Source: Desulfuromonadales bacterium
GTDB lineage: Bacteria; Desulfobacterota; Desulfuromonadia; Desulfuromonadales; BM103
DNA: 64,000 nucleotides
Assembly: GCA_030145205.1 (NCBI GenBank)
Contig: JAQYVZ010000015.1
Location: 1-64,000, forward strand
Reading direction: 5' to 3'
Within the stretch, counting starts at the first letter, position 1; each line of letters begins with the position of its first letter. The notes beneath the pieces are model-generated. The model was given only the letters and a program-made list of their open reading frames with translations. It searched no databases and was not told the DNA's origin. Both the position numbers and the translations under genes were made by a program. Positions 41,283 through 53,950 of this stretch are shown here, one piece after another.

Positions 41283-42548
41283 ATGCGCATTGCCATCCTG
41301 GCTATCGGAGACGAACTTCTCAACGGCGATCAGGTCGACACCAATACGACGGCCATCGCCCGCCTGCTCGCGCAGGACGGTTACCGGGTCAGAGAATCGG
41401 TTGCCGTTGGCGACCCGATCGAAGATATTGTCGTCGCCCTGCAGCGCCTGGCCCGGGAATATGACGTCATCTTGGTAACGGGGGGGCTCGGACCCACGGA
41501 GGATGACCGTACTGCTCAGGCTGCCGCCCGGGCTTTCGGACGCTTACTCTGTCTCAACGATGATGCGCTCGTTCAGATCCGGGAACGGTTCACCGTCTGG
41601 GGCCGACCAATGCACCCGCGCAATGAGAAACAAGCCCTGCTGCCCGCCAGGAGCAGTGTCCTGGCCAACCGCCGCGGCACAGCACCCGGCTTTCGGATGA
41701 TTATCGGAGAGGACACTGCGCTTTTCTTTTTCCCCGGCGTCCCTTCTGAAATGCTGCCGATGCTGGAAGAACACACCCTGCCCTGGCTGCAGCAAAATGA
41801 TCAGGACCCGACCCCAGAGACCCGGCGGCGCTTCACGGTCTACGGCCTGCCGGAACCGGAGGTCGAAGCGCGCCTCGATCGCGCGAACTTACCAGAGGAG
41901 GTGGCTCTCGCCTACGCGGTAGAACTGCCCTTCGTACAGGTCAAATTGCAGGCCATGGGCAGCAACGCCGACCGCCTGGTTGATCAGGCGGAGCTGCGAG
42001 CCCGTCAGGCGCTCGGCGACGCGATCGTCAGCTTTGGCGACGAAACCCTTGCAGCGGTCACAACCCGCCTGCTGATCACCAACGAGCTGTCCCTGGCTCT
42101 GGCCGAATCCTGCACCGGTGGTATGATTGCGCAGCAGATCACCGACCAGCCCGGGGCATCTGCCATCCTGGAACGCTCCGCGGTCACCTACGCCAACAGT
42201 GCCAAACAGGATTGGCTGGGAGTCCCGGCTGAGATTCTTGAAGGCGTCGGCGCGGTCAGTGAAGAATGCGCCATAGCCATGGCCGAAGGGATCCGGGCTG
42301 CCGCTGGAACCCGGATTGGCCTTGCGGTCACCGGCATCGCCGGGCCGACAGGAGGAACTCCGGAGAAGCCGGTCGGCACGGTCTTCATGGCGATGGTGAC
42401 CGGCACGGAACAACGGGTCGAACGCTTCTGTTTTTCCGGGGACCGACAGCAGGTCCGCATCCGCACAACCTGTGCAGCGCTCGACTGGCTACGCCGACTA
42501 GCATTACAGGAACTGGCTTCCACAACGGAAAGCACACTGACCCGATGA
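41283..42548 (+). CDS. cinA: CinA-family protein (nicotinamide-nucleotide amidase-related)
   Basis: 421 residues in two domains. Residues 1-170 are a MoaB/MogA-like domain (IGDELLNGDQVDTNTTAIARLL, VTGGLGPTEDDRTAQAAA, PGVPSEMLPML). Residues from about 260 are the PncC amidase domain (LALAESCTGGMIAQQITDQPGAS, YANSAKQDWLGV, GIAGPTGGTPEKPVGTVF). PncC deamidates NMN for pyridine nucleotide salvage, and CinA has an ADP-ribose pyrophosphatase activity in some species. In several bacteria cinA lies upstream of recA, as here with thpR between. Its stop overlaps the thpR start. Confidence 0.94.
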   Translation: MRIAILAIGDELLNGDQVDTNTTAIARLLAQDGYRVRESVAVGDPIEDIVVALQRLAREYDVILVTGGLGPTEDDRTAQAAARAFGRLLCLNDDALVQIRERFTVWGRPMHPRNEKQALLPARSSVLANRRGTAPGFRMIIGEDTALFFFPGVPSEMLPMLEEHTLPWLQQNDQDPTPETRRRFTVYGLPEPEVEARLDRANLPEEVALAYAVELPFVQVKLQAMGSNADRLVDQAELRARQALGDAIVSFGDETLAAVTTRLLITNELSLALAESCTGGMIAQQITDQPGASAILERSAVTYANSAKQDWLGVPAEILEGVGAVSEECAIAMAEGIRAAAGTRIGLAVTGIAGPTGGTPEKPVGTVFMAMVTGTEQRVERFCFSGDRQQVRIRTTCAALDWLRRLALQELASTTESTLTR

Positions 42549-43129
42549 TGACCGATAAGAATACGAAAGCTCTCGACAGGGTTTTTCTGGCCATCCCGGT
42601 TGCGACGTCAACCCAGCAAGTGATCGCAGCCTTCCAATCACGCCTGGCACATTCACTCGGGAATCTGCACTGGACGAACCCCGACACCCTTCACCTGACC
42701 CTGCAGTTCTTTGGCCGGACAACCGAGGAAAACCTTGAAAAGATCAAGGCTTCTATGCTATCCGTAAGGCTTCGGTCAAAGCCGTTCAACGTCGCAATTT
42801 CAGGACTGGGTATTTTCCCAAATCCACGTTGGCCGCGCGTTCTCTGGATGGGCTTCCAGCCTGGAGAACCTCTGCTGGAGCTGCATGACATTTGGGCACA
42901 GGCTCTCATCCAGGCCGGTCTGCCACCAGCCGACAGACCCTTCTCCCCCCACTTGACCATCGGGCGATTCCGCCAGGGGGAGAGCGTATCGGAACAACGG
43001 CTGACTGACCTGGCGAAGCATGCACCGGTTGTCCCTTTGACCGTAGACAACCTGGTGCTTTACGAAAGTCACCTGAGCCGACGGGGTGCAAAGCACATTC
43101 CGATTCACCAAGTGACTCTCGGCAGCTGA
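42545..43129 (+). CDS. thpR: RNA 2',3'-cyclic phosphodiesterase ThpR (LigT family)
   Basis: 194 residues starting at ATG 42545 (a second ATG follows directly), overlapping the cinA stop by 4 nt. Both 2H-phosphoesterase motifs are present: HLTLQFFG near residue 48 and HLTIGRFR near 137. The first half begins RVFLAIPVA, as in family members. It hydrolyses 2',3'-cyclic phosphates at RNA ends; the physiological substrate is not clear. About 230 codons of open frame upstream are a shadow of cinA. Confidence 0.93.
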   Translation: MMTDKNTKALDRVFLAIPVATSTQQVIAAFQSRLAHSLGNLHWTNPDTLHLTLQFFGRTTEENLEKIKASMLSVRLRSKPFNVAISGLGIFPNPRWPRVLWMGFQPGEPLLELHDIWAQALIQAGLPPADRPFSPHLTIGRFRQGESVSEQRLTDLAKHAPVVPLTVDNLVLYESHLSRRGAKHIPIHQVTLGS

Positions 43130-43197
43130 ACCATCAGCATGTCACATGGCCACGGCCATGATTTTCAATGCATTCTCAACAAGGAGGCGCAAACACC

Positions 43198-44220
43198 ATG
43201 TCAGACGAGAACAGAGACCGGGCCATTGAACTGGCCATGGGCCAAATAGAGAAGCAGTTCGGCAAGGGCAGCATTATGCGCCTTGGGGAAGATTCAGTCC
43301 TGCCAGAAGTGCAGGTTATTCCCTCCGGAGCCTTAAGTCTTGATATCGCCCTCGGTGTTGGTGGAATTCCACGTGGCCGGATCGTTGAAATTTACGGCCC
43401 CGAATCTTCGGGCAAGACCACCCTGGCTCTGCATCTCGTGGCCGAAGCACAGAAAGCCGGCGGCGTGGCAGCCTTTATCGATGCCGAGCACGCCCTGGAT
43501 GTGCATTACGCCCGCAACCTTGGCGTCAACACAGATGATCTGCTGATCTCCCAACCAGATACCGGTGAACAAGCCCTCGAGATTGTCGAGGTTCTGGTCC
43601 GTAGCGGCGCGATTGATGTTCTCGTGGTCGACTCGGTCGCCGCACTGGTCCCTCGTGCGGAAATCGAGGGCGAGATGGGCGACGCCCATATGGGCCTGCA
43701 GGCGCGCCTGATGTCCCAGGCTCTGCGCAAACTAACCGCCACCATCAGCAAATCACGCTGCAGCGTGATTTTCATCAACCAGATCCGCATGAAGATCGGG
43801 GTCATGTTCGGCAACCCCGAGACGACAACTGGCGGCAACGCGCTGAAATTCTACGCCTCGGTCCGTATGGACATCCGCCGCATCGGCGCCCTCAAGCAGG
43901 GTCAGGATGTGATCGGCAACCGCACCCGCGTCAAGATCGTCAAGAACAAGGTTGCCCCGCCCTTCAAGGAAACCGAATTCGACATCATGTACGGCAAGGG
44001 CATCTCTCGGGAAGGCGACCTGCTCGACCTCGGCGTCGAGTGTGACGTGATCGACAAGAGCGGCTCCTGGTTCTCTTACGGCGATGACCGGATCGGCCAG
44101 GGTCGTGAGAACGCCAAAGTCTTCCTGGCAGAAAATACTGACATCACCGCAGACATTGAACATAAAATTCTTGAGCACTACGGCATGGCAACCCCAGTCG
44201 CCAGCAGTGAAGGAGAATGA
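43198..44220 (+). CDS. recA: Recombinase RecA
   Basis: 340 residues, normal for the family. Walker [14 protein letters not shown] near 66-78, [20 protein letters not shown], loop L1 [43 protein letters not shown] (loop L2 region), and [27 protein letters not shown] lies 10 nt before ATG 43198. I saw no LexA-type box in the 68-nt gap from thpR; that gap holds a GTCACATGGCCACGGCCATG word repeat. pilT starts 3 nt after its stop, so the two are co-transcribed. Confidence 0.98.
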   Translation: MSDENRDRAIELAMGQIEKQFGKGSIMRLGEDSVLPEVQVIPSGALSLDIALGVGGIPRGRIVEIYGPESSGKTTLALHLVAEAQKAGGVAAFIDAEHALDVHYARNLGVNTDDLLISQPDTGEQALEIVEVLVRSGAIDVLVVDSVAALVPRAEIEGEMGDAHMGLQARLMSQALRKLTATISKSRCSVIFINQIRMKIGVMFGNPETTTGGNALKFYASVRMDIRRIGALKQGQDVIGNRTRVKIVKNKVAPPFKETEFDIMYGKGISREGDLLDLGVECDVIDKSGSWFSYGDDRIGQGRENAKVFLAENTDITADIEHKILEHYGMATPVASSEGE

Positions 44221-44223
44221 CGC

Positions 44224-45360
44224 ATGGACCTCAATGAAATCCTCGCGGTCGGTCTCAAGTCGAATGCCTCCGACATTCATTTGAAAGCCGGTCTGCCGCC
44301 GATCTACAGGATCGATGGCACTTTGCGCCCCTTACCAAAGGCGCCGCGCATTACACCGGAAATGACCGAGCAGATTTCCCAGGAGATCATGAACGACCTG
44401 CAGCGTGAGCGCTTCGAGAAATCGCGCGAGGTCGACCTGGCTTACGGGGTTCCCGGTCTGGGCCGCTTCCGGGTCAATGTCTTTTCACAGCGCGGCTCGG
44501 TCTCCATGGTGTTCCGGGCCATCCCGTTCGACATCAAGAGCGTTGATGACCTGCTGCTGCCGCCGGTCGTTAAGAAAATGGGCATGGCCAACCGCGGCCT
44601 GATCCTGGTCACCGGGGCGACGGGCTCCGGTAAATCGACGACTCTGGCGGCAATGATCGACTTTGTCAACGCCAACCGCAAAACCCATATTGTCACCATT
44701 GAGGACCCGATCGAGTTCCTTCACCGGGACAAGAAAAGCATCATCAACCAGCGGGAGATCGGCTCTGACACTGAGGGCTTCCAGATTGCCTTAAAGAGCG
44801 CCCTGCGCCAGGACCCTGACGTCATCCTGGTTGGCGAGATGCGTGACTACGAAACCATCGAAACAGCGCTCATGGCTGCAGAAACCGGTCACCTGGTCCT
44901 GTCAACCCTGCATACGGTCGACGCCACGGAGACAATCAACCGGATCATCTCCGTGTTCCCGCCCTTCCAGCAACGGCAGATCCGCATTCAGCTGGCCGCC
45001 GTGCTGAAAGGGGTCATCTCCATGCGCCTGGTGCCGCGGGCCGACGGCAAAGGCCGCGTCCCGGCCGTCGAGGTGCTGGTTTCGACCGCCCGTGTCCGCC
45101 AGATGATCGACGACAAGGATCAGACCAAGGCGCTGCCAGAAACAATCCAGCAGGGCTACGAGTCGTACGGCATGCAGACCTTCGACCAGTCCTTAATGAT
45201 GCTGTTGAAAAACAAGCTGATCACCTTCGATGAAGCCTTGCGTCAGGCGTCCAACCCGGATGACTTCAAGCTGAAGGTCTCCGGCATTTCGTCGACATCA
45301 GACCTGAGCTGGGAGGCGTTTGAGGGAGTGGACAACAATGCGGCGGAGCAGGACGACTGA
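44224..45360 (+). CDS. pilT: Type IV pilus retraction ATPase PilT
   Basis: 378 residues. The N-terminal PAS-like part (MDLNEILAVGLKSNASDIHLKAGLPPIYRIDG) is followed by the motor with Walker A TGATGSGKSTTLA near 133, THIVTIEDPIEFLH (Asp box), DVILVGEMRDYETIETAL (Walker B) and GHLVLSTLHTVDA (His box). VLKGVISMRLVPRADGKGRVPAVEVL completes the PilT signature. It lies between recA and recX with a 3-nt gap before it and overlap after it, an arrangement I associate with Geobacter. No other pilus gene is nearby. Confidence 0.96.
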   Translation: MDLNEILAVGLKSNASDIHLKAGLPPIYRIDGTLRPLPKAPRITPEMTEQISQEIMNDLQRERFEKSREVDLAYGVPGLGRFRVNVFSQRGSVSMVFRAIPFDIKSVDDLLLPPVVKKMGMANRGLILVTGATGSGKSTTLAAMIDFVNANRKTHIVTIEDPIEFLHRDKKSIINQREIGSDTEGFQIALKSALRQDPDVILVGEMRDYETIETALMAAETGHLVLSTLHTVDATETINRIISVFPPFQQRQIRIQLAAVLKGVISMRLVPRADGKGRVPAVEVLVSTARVRQMIDDKDQTKALPETIQQGYESYGMQTFDQSLMMLLKNKLITFDEALRQASNPDDFKLKVSGISSTSDLSWEAFEGVDNNAAEQDD

Positions 45361-45814
45361 TACGGGCGACCCCTGGGCACTCGTACTCAGAATGCTCAAC
45401 CGCCGCGATTACAGCGTCGCCGAGCTACGGCGGCGGCTCACACAGAAAGAGATTGCTCCGGATCAGATCGAGACACTGCTCGAGCGCTGCCTGGAACTGA
45501 GATATCTTGACGATGCCCGCTATGCCGAACAGCGGGCTCGCAGCCTGATGCGGCTCGGCCGGGGTGTCGGGTCGCGCATTCTGCTCGATCTGCGGCAGCG
45601 TGGCATCGATGAAGCAACCGCCCGACAGGCTCTGGAACAAGCACGCCAGGAATTAAGCGACGATGCCGTGCTCGAAGAGCTCCTCGAACGCCGTTTTCCG
45701 CAATTTGACTATGCGGTGGCGACAGATCGGGAGCGCCGACGCGTGATCCATTTTTTACAAAGACGGGGATTTCCCCTGAATCATATTCTGAATAAACTGA
45801 CCGAGAAAGGGTAA
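45338..45814 (+). CDS. recX: Regulatory protein RecX
   Basis: 158 residues of three-helix repeats, with [58 protein letters not shown] and [19 protein letters not shown] typical of RecX, an inhibitor or modulator of RecA filaments. I start at ATG 45338, which has GAGGGAG upstream and overlaps the pilT end by 23 nt. It belongs to the recA-pilT-recX transcript and alaS follows after 11 nt. Confidence 0.92.
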   Translation: MRRSRTTDTGDPWALVLRMLNRRDYSVAELRRRLTQKEIAPDQIETLLERCLELRYLDDARYAEQRARSLMRLGRGVGSRILLDLRQRGIDEATARQALEQARQELSDDAVLEELLERRFPQFDYAVATDRERRRVIHFLQRRGFPLNHILNKLTEKG

Positions 45815-45825
45815 CTGGGCAGACG

Positions 45826-48471
45826 ATGTTAACCGGTAATGAAATTCGCGCACGTTTTCTGAAGTTTTTTGAAGAACGCGGCCACACAATGGTCGCCTCC
45901 TCCTCCCTGGTCCCGCACAACGACCCGACCCTGCTGTTTACCAATGCGGGGATGAATCAGTTCAAGGACTGTTTCCTCGGCCAGGAAAAACGCAGCTACG
46001 TGCGAGCAACGACCTCGCAGAAATGCGTACGGGCCGGCGGCAAGCACAACGACCTGGAGAATGTCGGCCGCACTGCCCGCCACCACACCTTTTTCGAGAT
46101 GCTCGGCAACTTCTCCTTCGGCGACTACTTCAAAAAAGAGGCGATTGCCTACGCCTGGGAATTCCTGACCAAGGATATGGGCCTCGACATCGAGCGTCTG
46201 TACGTTTCGGTCTACACCACTGACGACGAAGCGGCCAATATCTGGCACCATCAGGAAGGGGTACCTCGCGAGCGGATCTTCCGTTTTGAGGAAGACAACT
46301 TCTGGTCGATGGGCGACACCGGTCCCTGCGGACCCTGCTCGGAAATTTTCTACGACAACGGCGCAGAGATCGGTTGCGATTCCCCCGACTGCACCGTCGG
46401 CTGTGACTGCGACCGCTACATGGAGATCTGGAACAACGTCTTCATGCAGTTCGACCGACAACCGGACGGTGAGCTGATCCCGTTGCCGAAACCGGCGGTC
46501 GATACCGGCATGGGCCTGGAACGTCTGACAACGGTCATGCAGAAGGTCCAGTCGAACTACGACACTGACCTGCTGCGCGACATTATCGCCCACATCGAAA
46601 AACTCTCCGGCAAGGCCTACGGCAACAACAACGAGAATGACGTCTCGATGCGGGTCATGGCCGACCACAGCCGTGCTACCGCCTACCTGATCGCCGACGG
46701 CGTGCTCCCCTCCAATGAGGGCCGAGGTTACGTTCTGCGCCGGATTATGCGCCGGGCGATGCGCCATGCCAAGATGCTCGGCTTCGAGGGCCCGGTGCTG
46801 TTTAAGACCGCCGTTTTCGTTCTTGATTTTATGGCCAAAGCCTATCCGACTGAAGCGGAGCGCAAAGATTTCGTTGCCAAAGTGGTCCAGAACGAAGAAG
46901 AACGTTTTATCACCACTCTTGGCAACGGTCTGCGGATTCTGCAGGACGAGATCGCCCAACTCAAAGAGGCGGGCCAGACGCTCATCCCCGGCGAGACCGT
47001 CTTCAAGCTCTACGACACCTATGGCTTCCCGGTTGACCTGACCGCCGACATCGTTGAAAAGGACGGTTACTCTCTCGACGAAGCCGGATTTGAAGCCTGC
47101 ATGGAAGAGCAGCGCAAGAAGGCCCGCGAGCACTGGAAAGGCTCAGGGGAGGAAGCGGTCTCGGCGATCTACAAACAGCTGGTTGATGACGGAGTCACAT
47201 CGACCTTCAGCGGCTACGAAAAGATCGAAGATACCGGCGCGGTCCTGGCGTTGATCAAGGATGGCGAGCTGGTTGACGAAGGCGTTTGCGGCGAAAAAGT
47301 CGAAGTGATCACCACCGTGACTCCCTGCTACGGTGAGTCGGGCGGCCAGGTTGGCGACACCGGCACCATATGTACGAAGGATGCCTCCCTGCGCATCATC
47401 GACACCAAGAAGCCGCTCGAGAACCTGTTCAGTCACGTCTGCGAAGTGGTCACCGGCGCAGTGCAGAAAGGTGCCGAGGCGACCGTCAGGGTCGATGCCG
47501 AGCGCCGTCAGAAGATCGTCCTCAATCACACCGCCACCCATCTGCTGCAAGCGGCGCTGCAAGATATCCTCGGCGACCACATCAAGCAGGCTGGCTCGCT
47601 GGTCACCCCAGAGCGGCTGCGGTTTGACTTCACCCACTTCTCGCCGTTAACCCCCGAGGAGATCGTCAAAATCGAGGCAGAAGTCAACGCCCAGATCCGG
47701 GTGAATGCTGCGGTCCAGTCACAGGTGATGACCGCCGATGCGGCCCAGGCTGCCGGCGCTATGGCGCTGTTCGGAGAAAAGTACGGTGATGAAGTCCGCG
47801 TCATCTCGGTCGGCGACTACAGTATGGAACTGTGTGGCGGCACCCACGCCAGTGCCGCTGGTGATATCGGTCTGTTCCGCATCATTTCCGAAGGTGGCAT
47901 TGCCGCCGGGGTGCGGCGGATCGAGGCGGTCACCGGTGACGGCGCGCTGGCCCAGGTCCATCAGCAGCAGCAAACCCTGCAGCGGCTGGCCAACTTGGTC
48001 AAAAGCGACCCGCAGCAACTGGAAGCCCGTCTGGTGAAAATTCTGGAACGCCAGAAGGAAATGGAGCGGGAGCTGACAACTCTGGAGAGCCGTCTCAAGG
48101 CTGGTCAGGCGGATGACATCATGAGCCAGGCGGTCGAGATCGCCGGGGTTCGGGTTCTGGCCGCCCAGGTTGAATCGACCGATGCCAAGGGCTTGCGCGA
48201 CATGGCGGATAAGCTGCGCGACAAACTCGGCAGCGGCGTGCTGGCCATTGGCTGTGCATCTGATGGGAAAGCGAACCTGCTGGTGGCTGTCACCAAGGAT
48301 CTGACCAAGCAGCTGCACGCCGGCAAACTGGTTGCGGCTCTGGCGGCTGAAGTCGGTGGCCGCGGCGGTGGCCGCCCGGACCTCGCTCAGGCGGGCGGAC
48401 CGGAAGCCGACAAGGTCGATGCCGCCCTGGCCAAGTTGGCCGGACTGGTCGAAACGACCATACAGGGCTAA
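45826..48471 (+). CDS. alaS: Alanine--tRNA ligase
   Basis: 881 residues, normal length. The class II catalytic core starts [20 protein letters not shown], with [51 protein letters not shown] and [10 protein letters not shown]. The editing domain has HTATH near residue 567 and CGGTH near 669, the four zinc-ligand positions. The C-Ala domain ends [21 protein letters not shown]...CDCD insertion near 185-196 adds extra cysteines, as seen in other AlaRS. Co-directional with recX and the kinase gene. Confidence 0.97.
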   Translation: MLTGNEIRARFLKFFEERGHTMVASSSLVPHNDPTLLFTNAGMNQFKDCFLGQEKRSYVRATTSQKCVRAGGKHNDLENVGRTARHHTFFEMLGNFSFGDYFKKEAIAYAWEFLTKDMGLDIERLYVSVYTTDDEAANIWHHQEGVPRERIFRFEEDNFWSMGDTGPCGPCSEIFYDNGAEIGCDSPDCTVGCDCDRYMEIWNNVFMQFDRQPDGELIPLPKPAVDTGMGLERLTTVMQKVQSNYDTDLLRDIIAHIEKLSGKAYGNNNENDVSMRVMADHSRATAYLIADGVLPSNEGRGYVLRRIMRRAMRHAKMLGFEGPVLFKTAVFVLDFMAKAYPTEAERKDFVAKVVQNEEERFITTLGNGLRILQDEIAQLKEAGQTLIPGETVFKLYDTYGFPVDLTADIVEKDGYSLDEAGFEACMEEQRKKAREHWKGSGEEAVSAIYKQLVDDGVTSTFSGYEKIEDTGAVLALIKDGELVDEGVCGEKVEVITTVTPCYGESGGQVGDTGTICTKDASLRIIDTKKPLENLFSHVCEVVTGAVQKGAEATVRVDAERRQKIVLNHTATHLLQAALQDILGDHIKQAGSLVTPERLRFDFTHFSPLTPEEIVKIEAEVNAQIRVNAAVQSQVMTADAAQAAGAMALFGEKYGDEVRVISVGDYSMELCGGTHASAAGDIGLFRIISEGGIAAGVRRIEAVTGDGALAQVHQQQQTLQRLANLVKSDPQQLEARLVKILERQKEMERELTTLESRLKAGQADDIMSQAVEIAGVRVLAAQVESTDAKGLRDMADKLRDKLGSGVLAIGCASDGKANLLVAVTKDLTKQLHAGKLVAALAAEVGGRGGGRPDLAQAGGPEADKVDAALAKLAGLVETTIQG

Positions 48472-48490
48472 ACAAGGGAGGAACACTGCT

Positions 48491-49633
48491 GTGCGGATCG
48501 AAATGCTCGGGCAACCCCAGCTCGCCCAGGAAAGACGCACGCCGACCATCCTCGCCGTCGATGACGAGGGGGCGATCCTTGACCTGTGCTCTCGTGCGCT
48601 GAAGGACTATACGGTCCTGAAGGCGCTGGACGGCCAACAGGCGCTGGAGTTGCTCAGCCAACAGCCGGTTGACCTGATTCTGACCGACGTCATGATGCCG
48701 GTCGTCAACGGCCTGGAGCTGCTCGAGCAGGTCAAGGAGAATGATCCTGACCAGCTGGTCGTGATCATGACCGGTTTTGGTGAGAAAGAGATTATCCTGC
48801 GCGCGCTCAAAGCGAAGGCAGATGATTTCATTCACAAACCGCTCAATCTGGCGCAGCTGAAGGCCACGGTCATCAAGGCCTTGGAAAAAAAGCGCCTGCG
48901 CCAGGAAGTGTTGCAGCTCAAGCAGCTCGACCGCCTCAAAACCGACTTCCTCGGTCTGATCTCTCATAAGCTGCGGACCCCAACCACATCCCTGTCACTG
49001 TTCATGCAGAACCTGACCAGTGGCGTCATTGACCTGGAAGACCCCGGCTTTGCCTCGGCGCTGCAAGCGATGCAGCAGGAATCCGATTACCTGGCCAAGC
49101 TGATTCAGGACCTGCTCTTCTACAGCGAGGTGATCCTGCAAGATGAGCAGCTGAACCTCGCTCGACACGATATCAAGACCCTGGCCAGCCTGACTCTGGC
49201 TGAGAAGCGCGGCGACGCCGACCTGAAAAAGATTAAGCTGCGCAATCAAATGACCGGGGATTGGCCCGTCCTGCAAATCGATAAGGATCGCCTGCATTTC
49301 GTGCTGGGCGCCCTGCTCGACAACGCGATCAAGTTCACCGCTCCGGGCGGCCATGTGATCCTCGCTGGCAGTGTCAGTGCCGACAGCGTCACTATCTCGA
49401 TCCGCGACAACGGACCGGGGATTGCCGAAGAGGAACTGTCCAAGGTGTTCGAAAAATTTTATCAGATCGACCCGACCCACGCCGGCCAGATCCGAGGCTT
49501 CGGTCTCGGCCTGTTTTATGCCCGCAAGTTCATCGGTGATCACCATGGCAGAATCGTCATGGACAGCACACTCGGCAAGGGAACGACCGTCACCATCAGT
49601 CTGCCGCGTCCCGAAACGGCACCCTCCTCCTGA
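48491..49633 (+). CDS. Response regulator-histidine kinase fusion
   Basis: 380 residues from GTG 48491 (GGGAGG about 10 nt upstream; longer frames overlap alaS). An N-terminal receiver domain (about 17-130) has the acidic pair in LAVDDEG, phospho-acceptor D66 in ILTDVMMP, MTGFG and the lysine in IHKPLN. A short helix leads to a HisKA domain with phospho-acceptor H159 in LISHKLRTP (the usual box is SHELRTP). The HATPase domain follows with LLDNAIKF, DNGPGI and GFGLGLFYARKFIGDHHG. No transmembrane or other sensor part is present, so it is probably a soluble phosphorelay member. Its partner is unknown. A terminator follows. Confidence 0.9.
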   Translation: MRIEMLGQPQLAQERRTPTILAVDDEGAILDLCSRALKDYTVLKALDGQQALELLSQQPVDLILTDVMMPVVNGLELLEQVKENDPDQLVVIMTGFGEKEIILRALKAKADDFIHKPLNLAQLKATVIKALEKKRLRQEVLQLKQLDRLKTDFLGLISHKLRTPTTSLSLFMQNLTSGVIDLEDPGFASALQAMQQESDYLAKLIQDLLFYSEVILQDEQLNLARHDIKTLASLTLAEKRGDADLKKIKLRNQMTGDWPVLQIDKDRLHFVLGALLDNAIKFTAPGGHVILAGSVSADSVTISIRDNGPGIAEEELSKVFEKFYQIDPTHAGQIRGFGLGLFYARKFIGDHHGRIVMDSTLGKGTTVTISLPRPETAPSS

Positions 49634-49669
49634 TTTTTCCGATTAGCACCCCCTGAAGGCGCCAGACTC

Positions 49670-49697
49670 TGCCCTTTTCACGGGCATTTTCCTTTGT
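49670..49697 (+). terminator. Probable terminator after the kinase gene
   Basis: TGCCC (49670-49674) pairs with GGGCA (49682-49686) across a 7-nt loop, followed by a T-rich run (TTTTCCTTTGTTT). The stem is short, so efficiency is uncertain. The rest of the 174-nt gap to hslV shows no other feature. Confidence 0.5.
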
Positions 49698-49807
49698 TTC
49701 TCCAAGAGCTTATGATATATGTTTTCTTTTGCTCAAGCCTGAAACAATGAGCTGACATTCCTGCCTTGCAGGGATCACGTGGCGAACAGCAACCGAAGGA
49801 AACGAAG

Positions 49808-50334
49808 ATGTTCAAAGGCACGACCATCACCTGCGTCAGGCGCGGCGATCAGGTTGCAATTGCCGGGGACGGCCAAGTCTCACTCGGCAACACCATCATG
49901 AAGCATTCCGCCCGCAAGGTCCGGCGGATGTATGACGACAAGGTCCTCGCCGGTTTTGCCGGCAGCACGGCCGACGCATTCACCCTGTTCGAGAAGTTCG
50001 AAGGCAAACTTCAGGAGCATCGCGGCAACCTGGCGCGTGCGGCCGTGGAGCTGGCCAAGGACTGGCGGACTGATCGGATTCTGCGCAAACTGGAAGCGCT
50101 GCTGATCGTCGCTGACCGGGAGACCACGCTGATCCTGTCCGGGGTTGGTGATGTGATCGAACCGGACGCTGGCGTTGCCGCCATCGGTTCAGGTGGTCCC
50201 TATGCCCAGGCTGCGGCCAGAGCCCTGCTCGAAAATACAGATCAGAATGTGACCGATGTCGCAACAACGGCCCTGCAGATTGCCGCCGACATCTGTGTCT
50301 ATACCAATAACCAGATTATCGTGGAGACATTGGC

Positions 50335-50338
<4 letters not shown>
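49808..50338 (+). CDS. hslV: ATP-dependent protease subunit HslV
   Basis: Proteasome-like peptidase of the HslUV complex. 176 residues from ATG 49808. The N-terminus [12 protein letters not shown] would be trimmed to expose the catalytic threonine in [42 protein letters not shown] and [16 protein letters not shown] are family motifs. GAAGGAAAC precedes the start; 14 upstream codons are discarded. Its stop overlaps the hslU GTG start. Confidence 0.97.
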
Positions 50339-52669
<2,331 letters not shown>

Positions 52670-52678
52670 GAACGTAAG

Positions 52679-52716
52679 CGGTAAATGGTGAACTGTTAGC
52701 CGTTCACTGTTTACCG
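52679..52716. repeat. Small intergenic hairpin repeat (GGTAAA/TTTACC type)
   Basis: CGGTAAATGGTGAAC (52679-52693) and GTTCACTGTTTACCG (52702-52716) are near-perfect complements (two mismatches) around an 8-nt loop, between argB and argD. It resembles the GTAAACGGTAAACG type of word repeat seen between genes in many genomes. Confidence 0.55.
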
Positions 52717-52738
52717 TTTGCAGTTAACGGATAAAGCC

Positions 52739-53950
52739 ATGAGCCTTTCACAGAACTGGATCGACAGAGCCGAACAGAGCGTCATGAAAACCTACGGCCG
52801 CTACCCACTGGTCGCGGTACGCGGCGAAGGCTGTCGGCTGTGGGATGTTGACGGCAAGGAGTACCTCGACTTTCTTGCCGGGGTAGCGGTCAACAATTTG
52901 GGGCACTGTCACCCCAAGGTGGTGGCCGCGCTGCGCGACCAGGCAGGCACACTGCTGCACTGCTCCAATTTCTACCAGATTCCCCAGCAGATCGAACTGG
53001 CGGAATGGCTCTGTGCACGCTCGTTTGCGGATCGGGTCTTCTTCTGCAACTCCGGCGCCGAAGCGAACGAAGGGGCCATGAAATTGGCCCGTAAATACAG
53101 TTTCGAAAAGTACGGTGCAGACCGTTACGAGATCATCACCGCCAAGGCGTCGTTCCACGGTCGCACCCTTGGCGGCATCAGCGCTACCGGCCAGGAGAAG
53201 GTCCAGGCTGGCTTTGCACCGATGATCCCCGGTTTCATCAATGTGCCGTTCGGCGACATCGACGCGCTGCGGGCGACCATCACGGCACGCACCTGTGCGG
53301 TCATGCTGGAACCAGTGCAGGGCGAAGGCGGTGTGCATGTACCGCCGCCCGGCTACATCAAAGCCGTGCGGGCACTTTGCGACGAACACGACCTGCTGCT
53401 GATTTTCGATGAGATCCAGGTCGGCTGCGGCCGCACCGGCACCCTCTGGGCCTACCAGCAGGAAGAGATCGAACCGGATGTCATGACCCTGGCCAAGGCG
53501 TTGGCTGGCGGGCCGCCGATCGGTGCCCTGCTTGCCAAGCAGCCCTTCACCGGGGCCCTCGGCCCAGGCACGCACGGCTCCACCTTTGGCGGCAACCCGC
53601 TGATGTGTAGTGCCGCCCTGGCGGCCATGCACGCCCTGGAGGAGGATGGCATCCTCGCCAACGGCGTCGCCATGGGCAATTACCTGCGCAGCAAACTGGA
53701 AGCATTGCGCGACAATTACGACTTCGTCAAAGAGGTCCGCGGCCGCGGCCTGATCCTCGGCATGGAGCTCAACTGCGACGGCGGCGAGATCGTCAAGCAG
53801 GCGATGCAGCAAGGGCTGCTGATCAACTGCACAGTCGGCACGGTACTCCGTTTTGTGCCGCCGCTGGTCGTCACTCAGGCAGACATTGATGCCGCCATGG
53901 CAATTCTCGACGAGATCCTGGCCGGCTGGTCAGAGACAGGCGGACAGTGA
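52739..53950 (+). CDS. argD: Acetylornithine aminotransferase
   Basis: PLP enzyme making N-acetylornithine. 403 residues: YPLVAVRGEGCRLWDVDGKEYLDFLAGVAVNNLGHCHPKV, FFCNSGAEANEGAMKLARKY, ASFHGRTLGGISATGQ, EPVQGEGGVHVPP, LLIFDEIQVGCGRTG, and the PLP lysine in MTLAKALAGG. HGSTFGGNPL and VRGRGLILGMEL complete the family. Start is ATG 52739 with a weak ribosome site; an in-frame TTG lies seven codons up. The stop overlaps the start of a DNA methyltransferase. Confidence 0.95.
   Translation: MSLSQNWIDRAEQSVMKTYGRYPLVAVRGEGCRLWDVDGKEYLDFLAGVAVNNLGHCHPKVVAALRDQAGTLLHCSNFYQIPQQIELAEWLCARSFADRVFFCNSGAEANEGAMKLARKYSFEKYGADRYEIITAKASFHGRTLGGISATGQEKVQAGFAPMIPGFINVPFGDIDALRATITARTCAVMLEPVQGEGGVHVPPPGYIKAVRALCDEHDLLLIFDEIQVGCGRTGTLWAYQQEEIEPDVMTLAKALAGGPPIGALLAKQPFTGALGPGTHGSTFGGNPLMCSAALAAMHALEEDGILANGVAMGNYLRSKLEALRDNYDFVKEVRGRGLILGMELNCDGGEIVKQAMQQGLLINCTVGTVLRFVPPLVVTQADIDAAMAILDEILAGWSETGGQ

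Noticed and set aside
42266-42544. Longer thpR starting at 42266
   Set aside because: The extension is out-of-frame cinA sequence; ATG 42545 overlaps the cinA stop in the usual ATGA manner.
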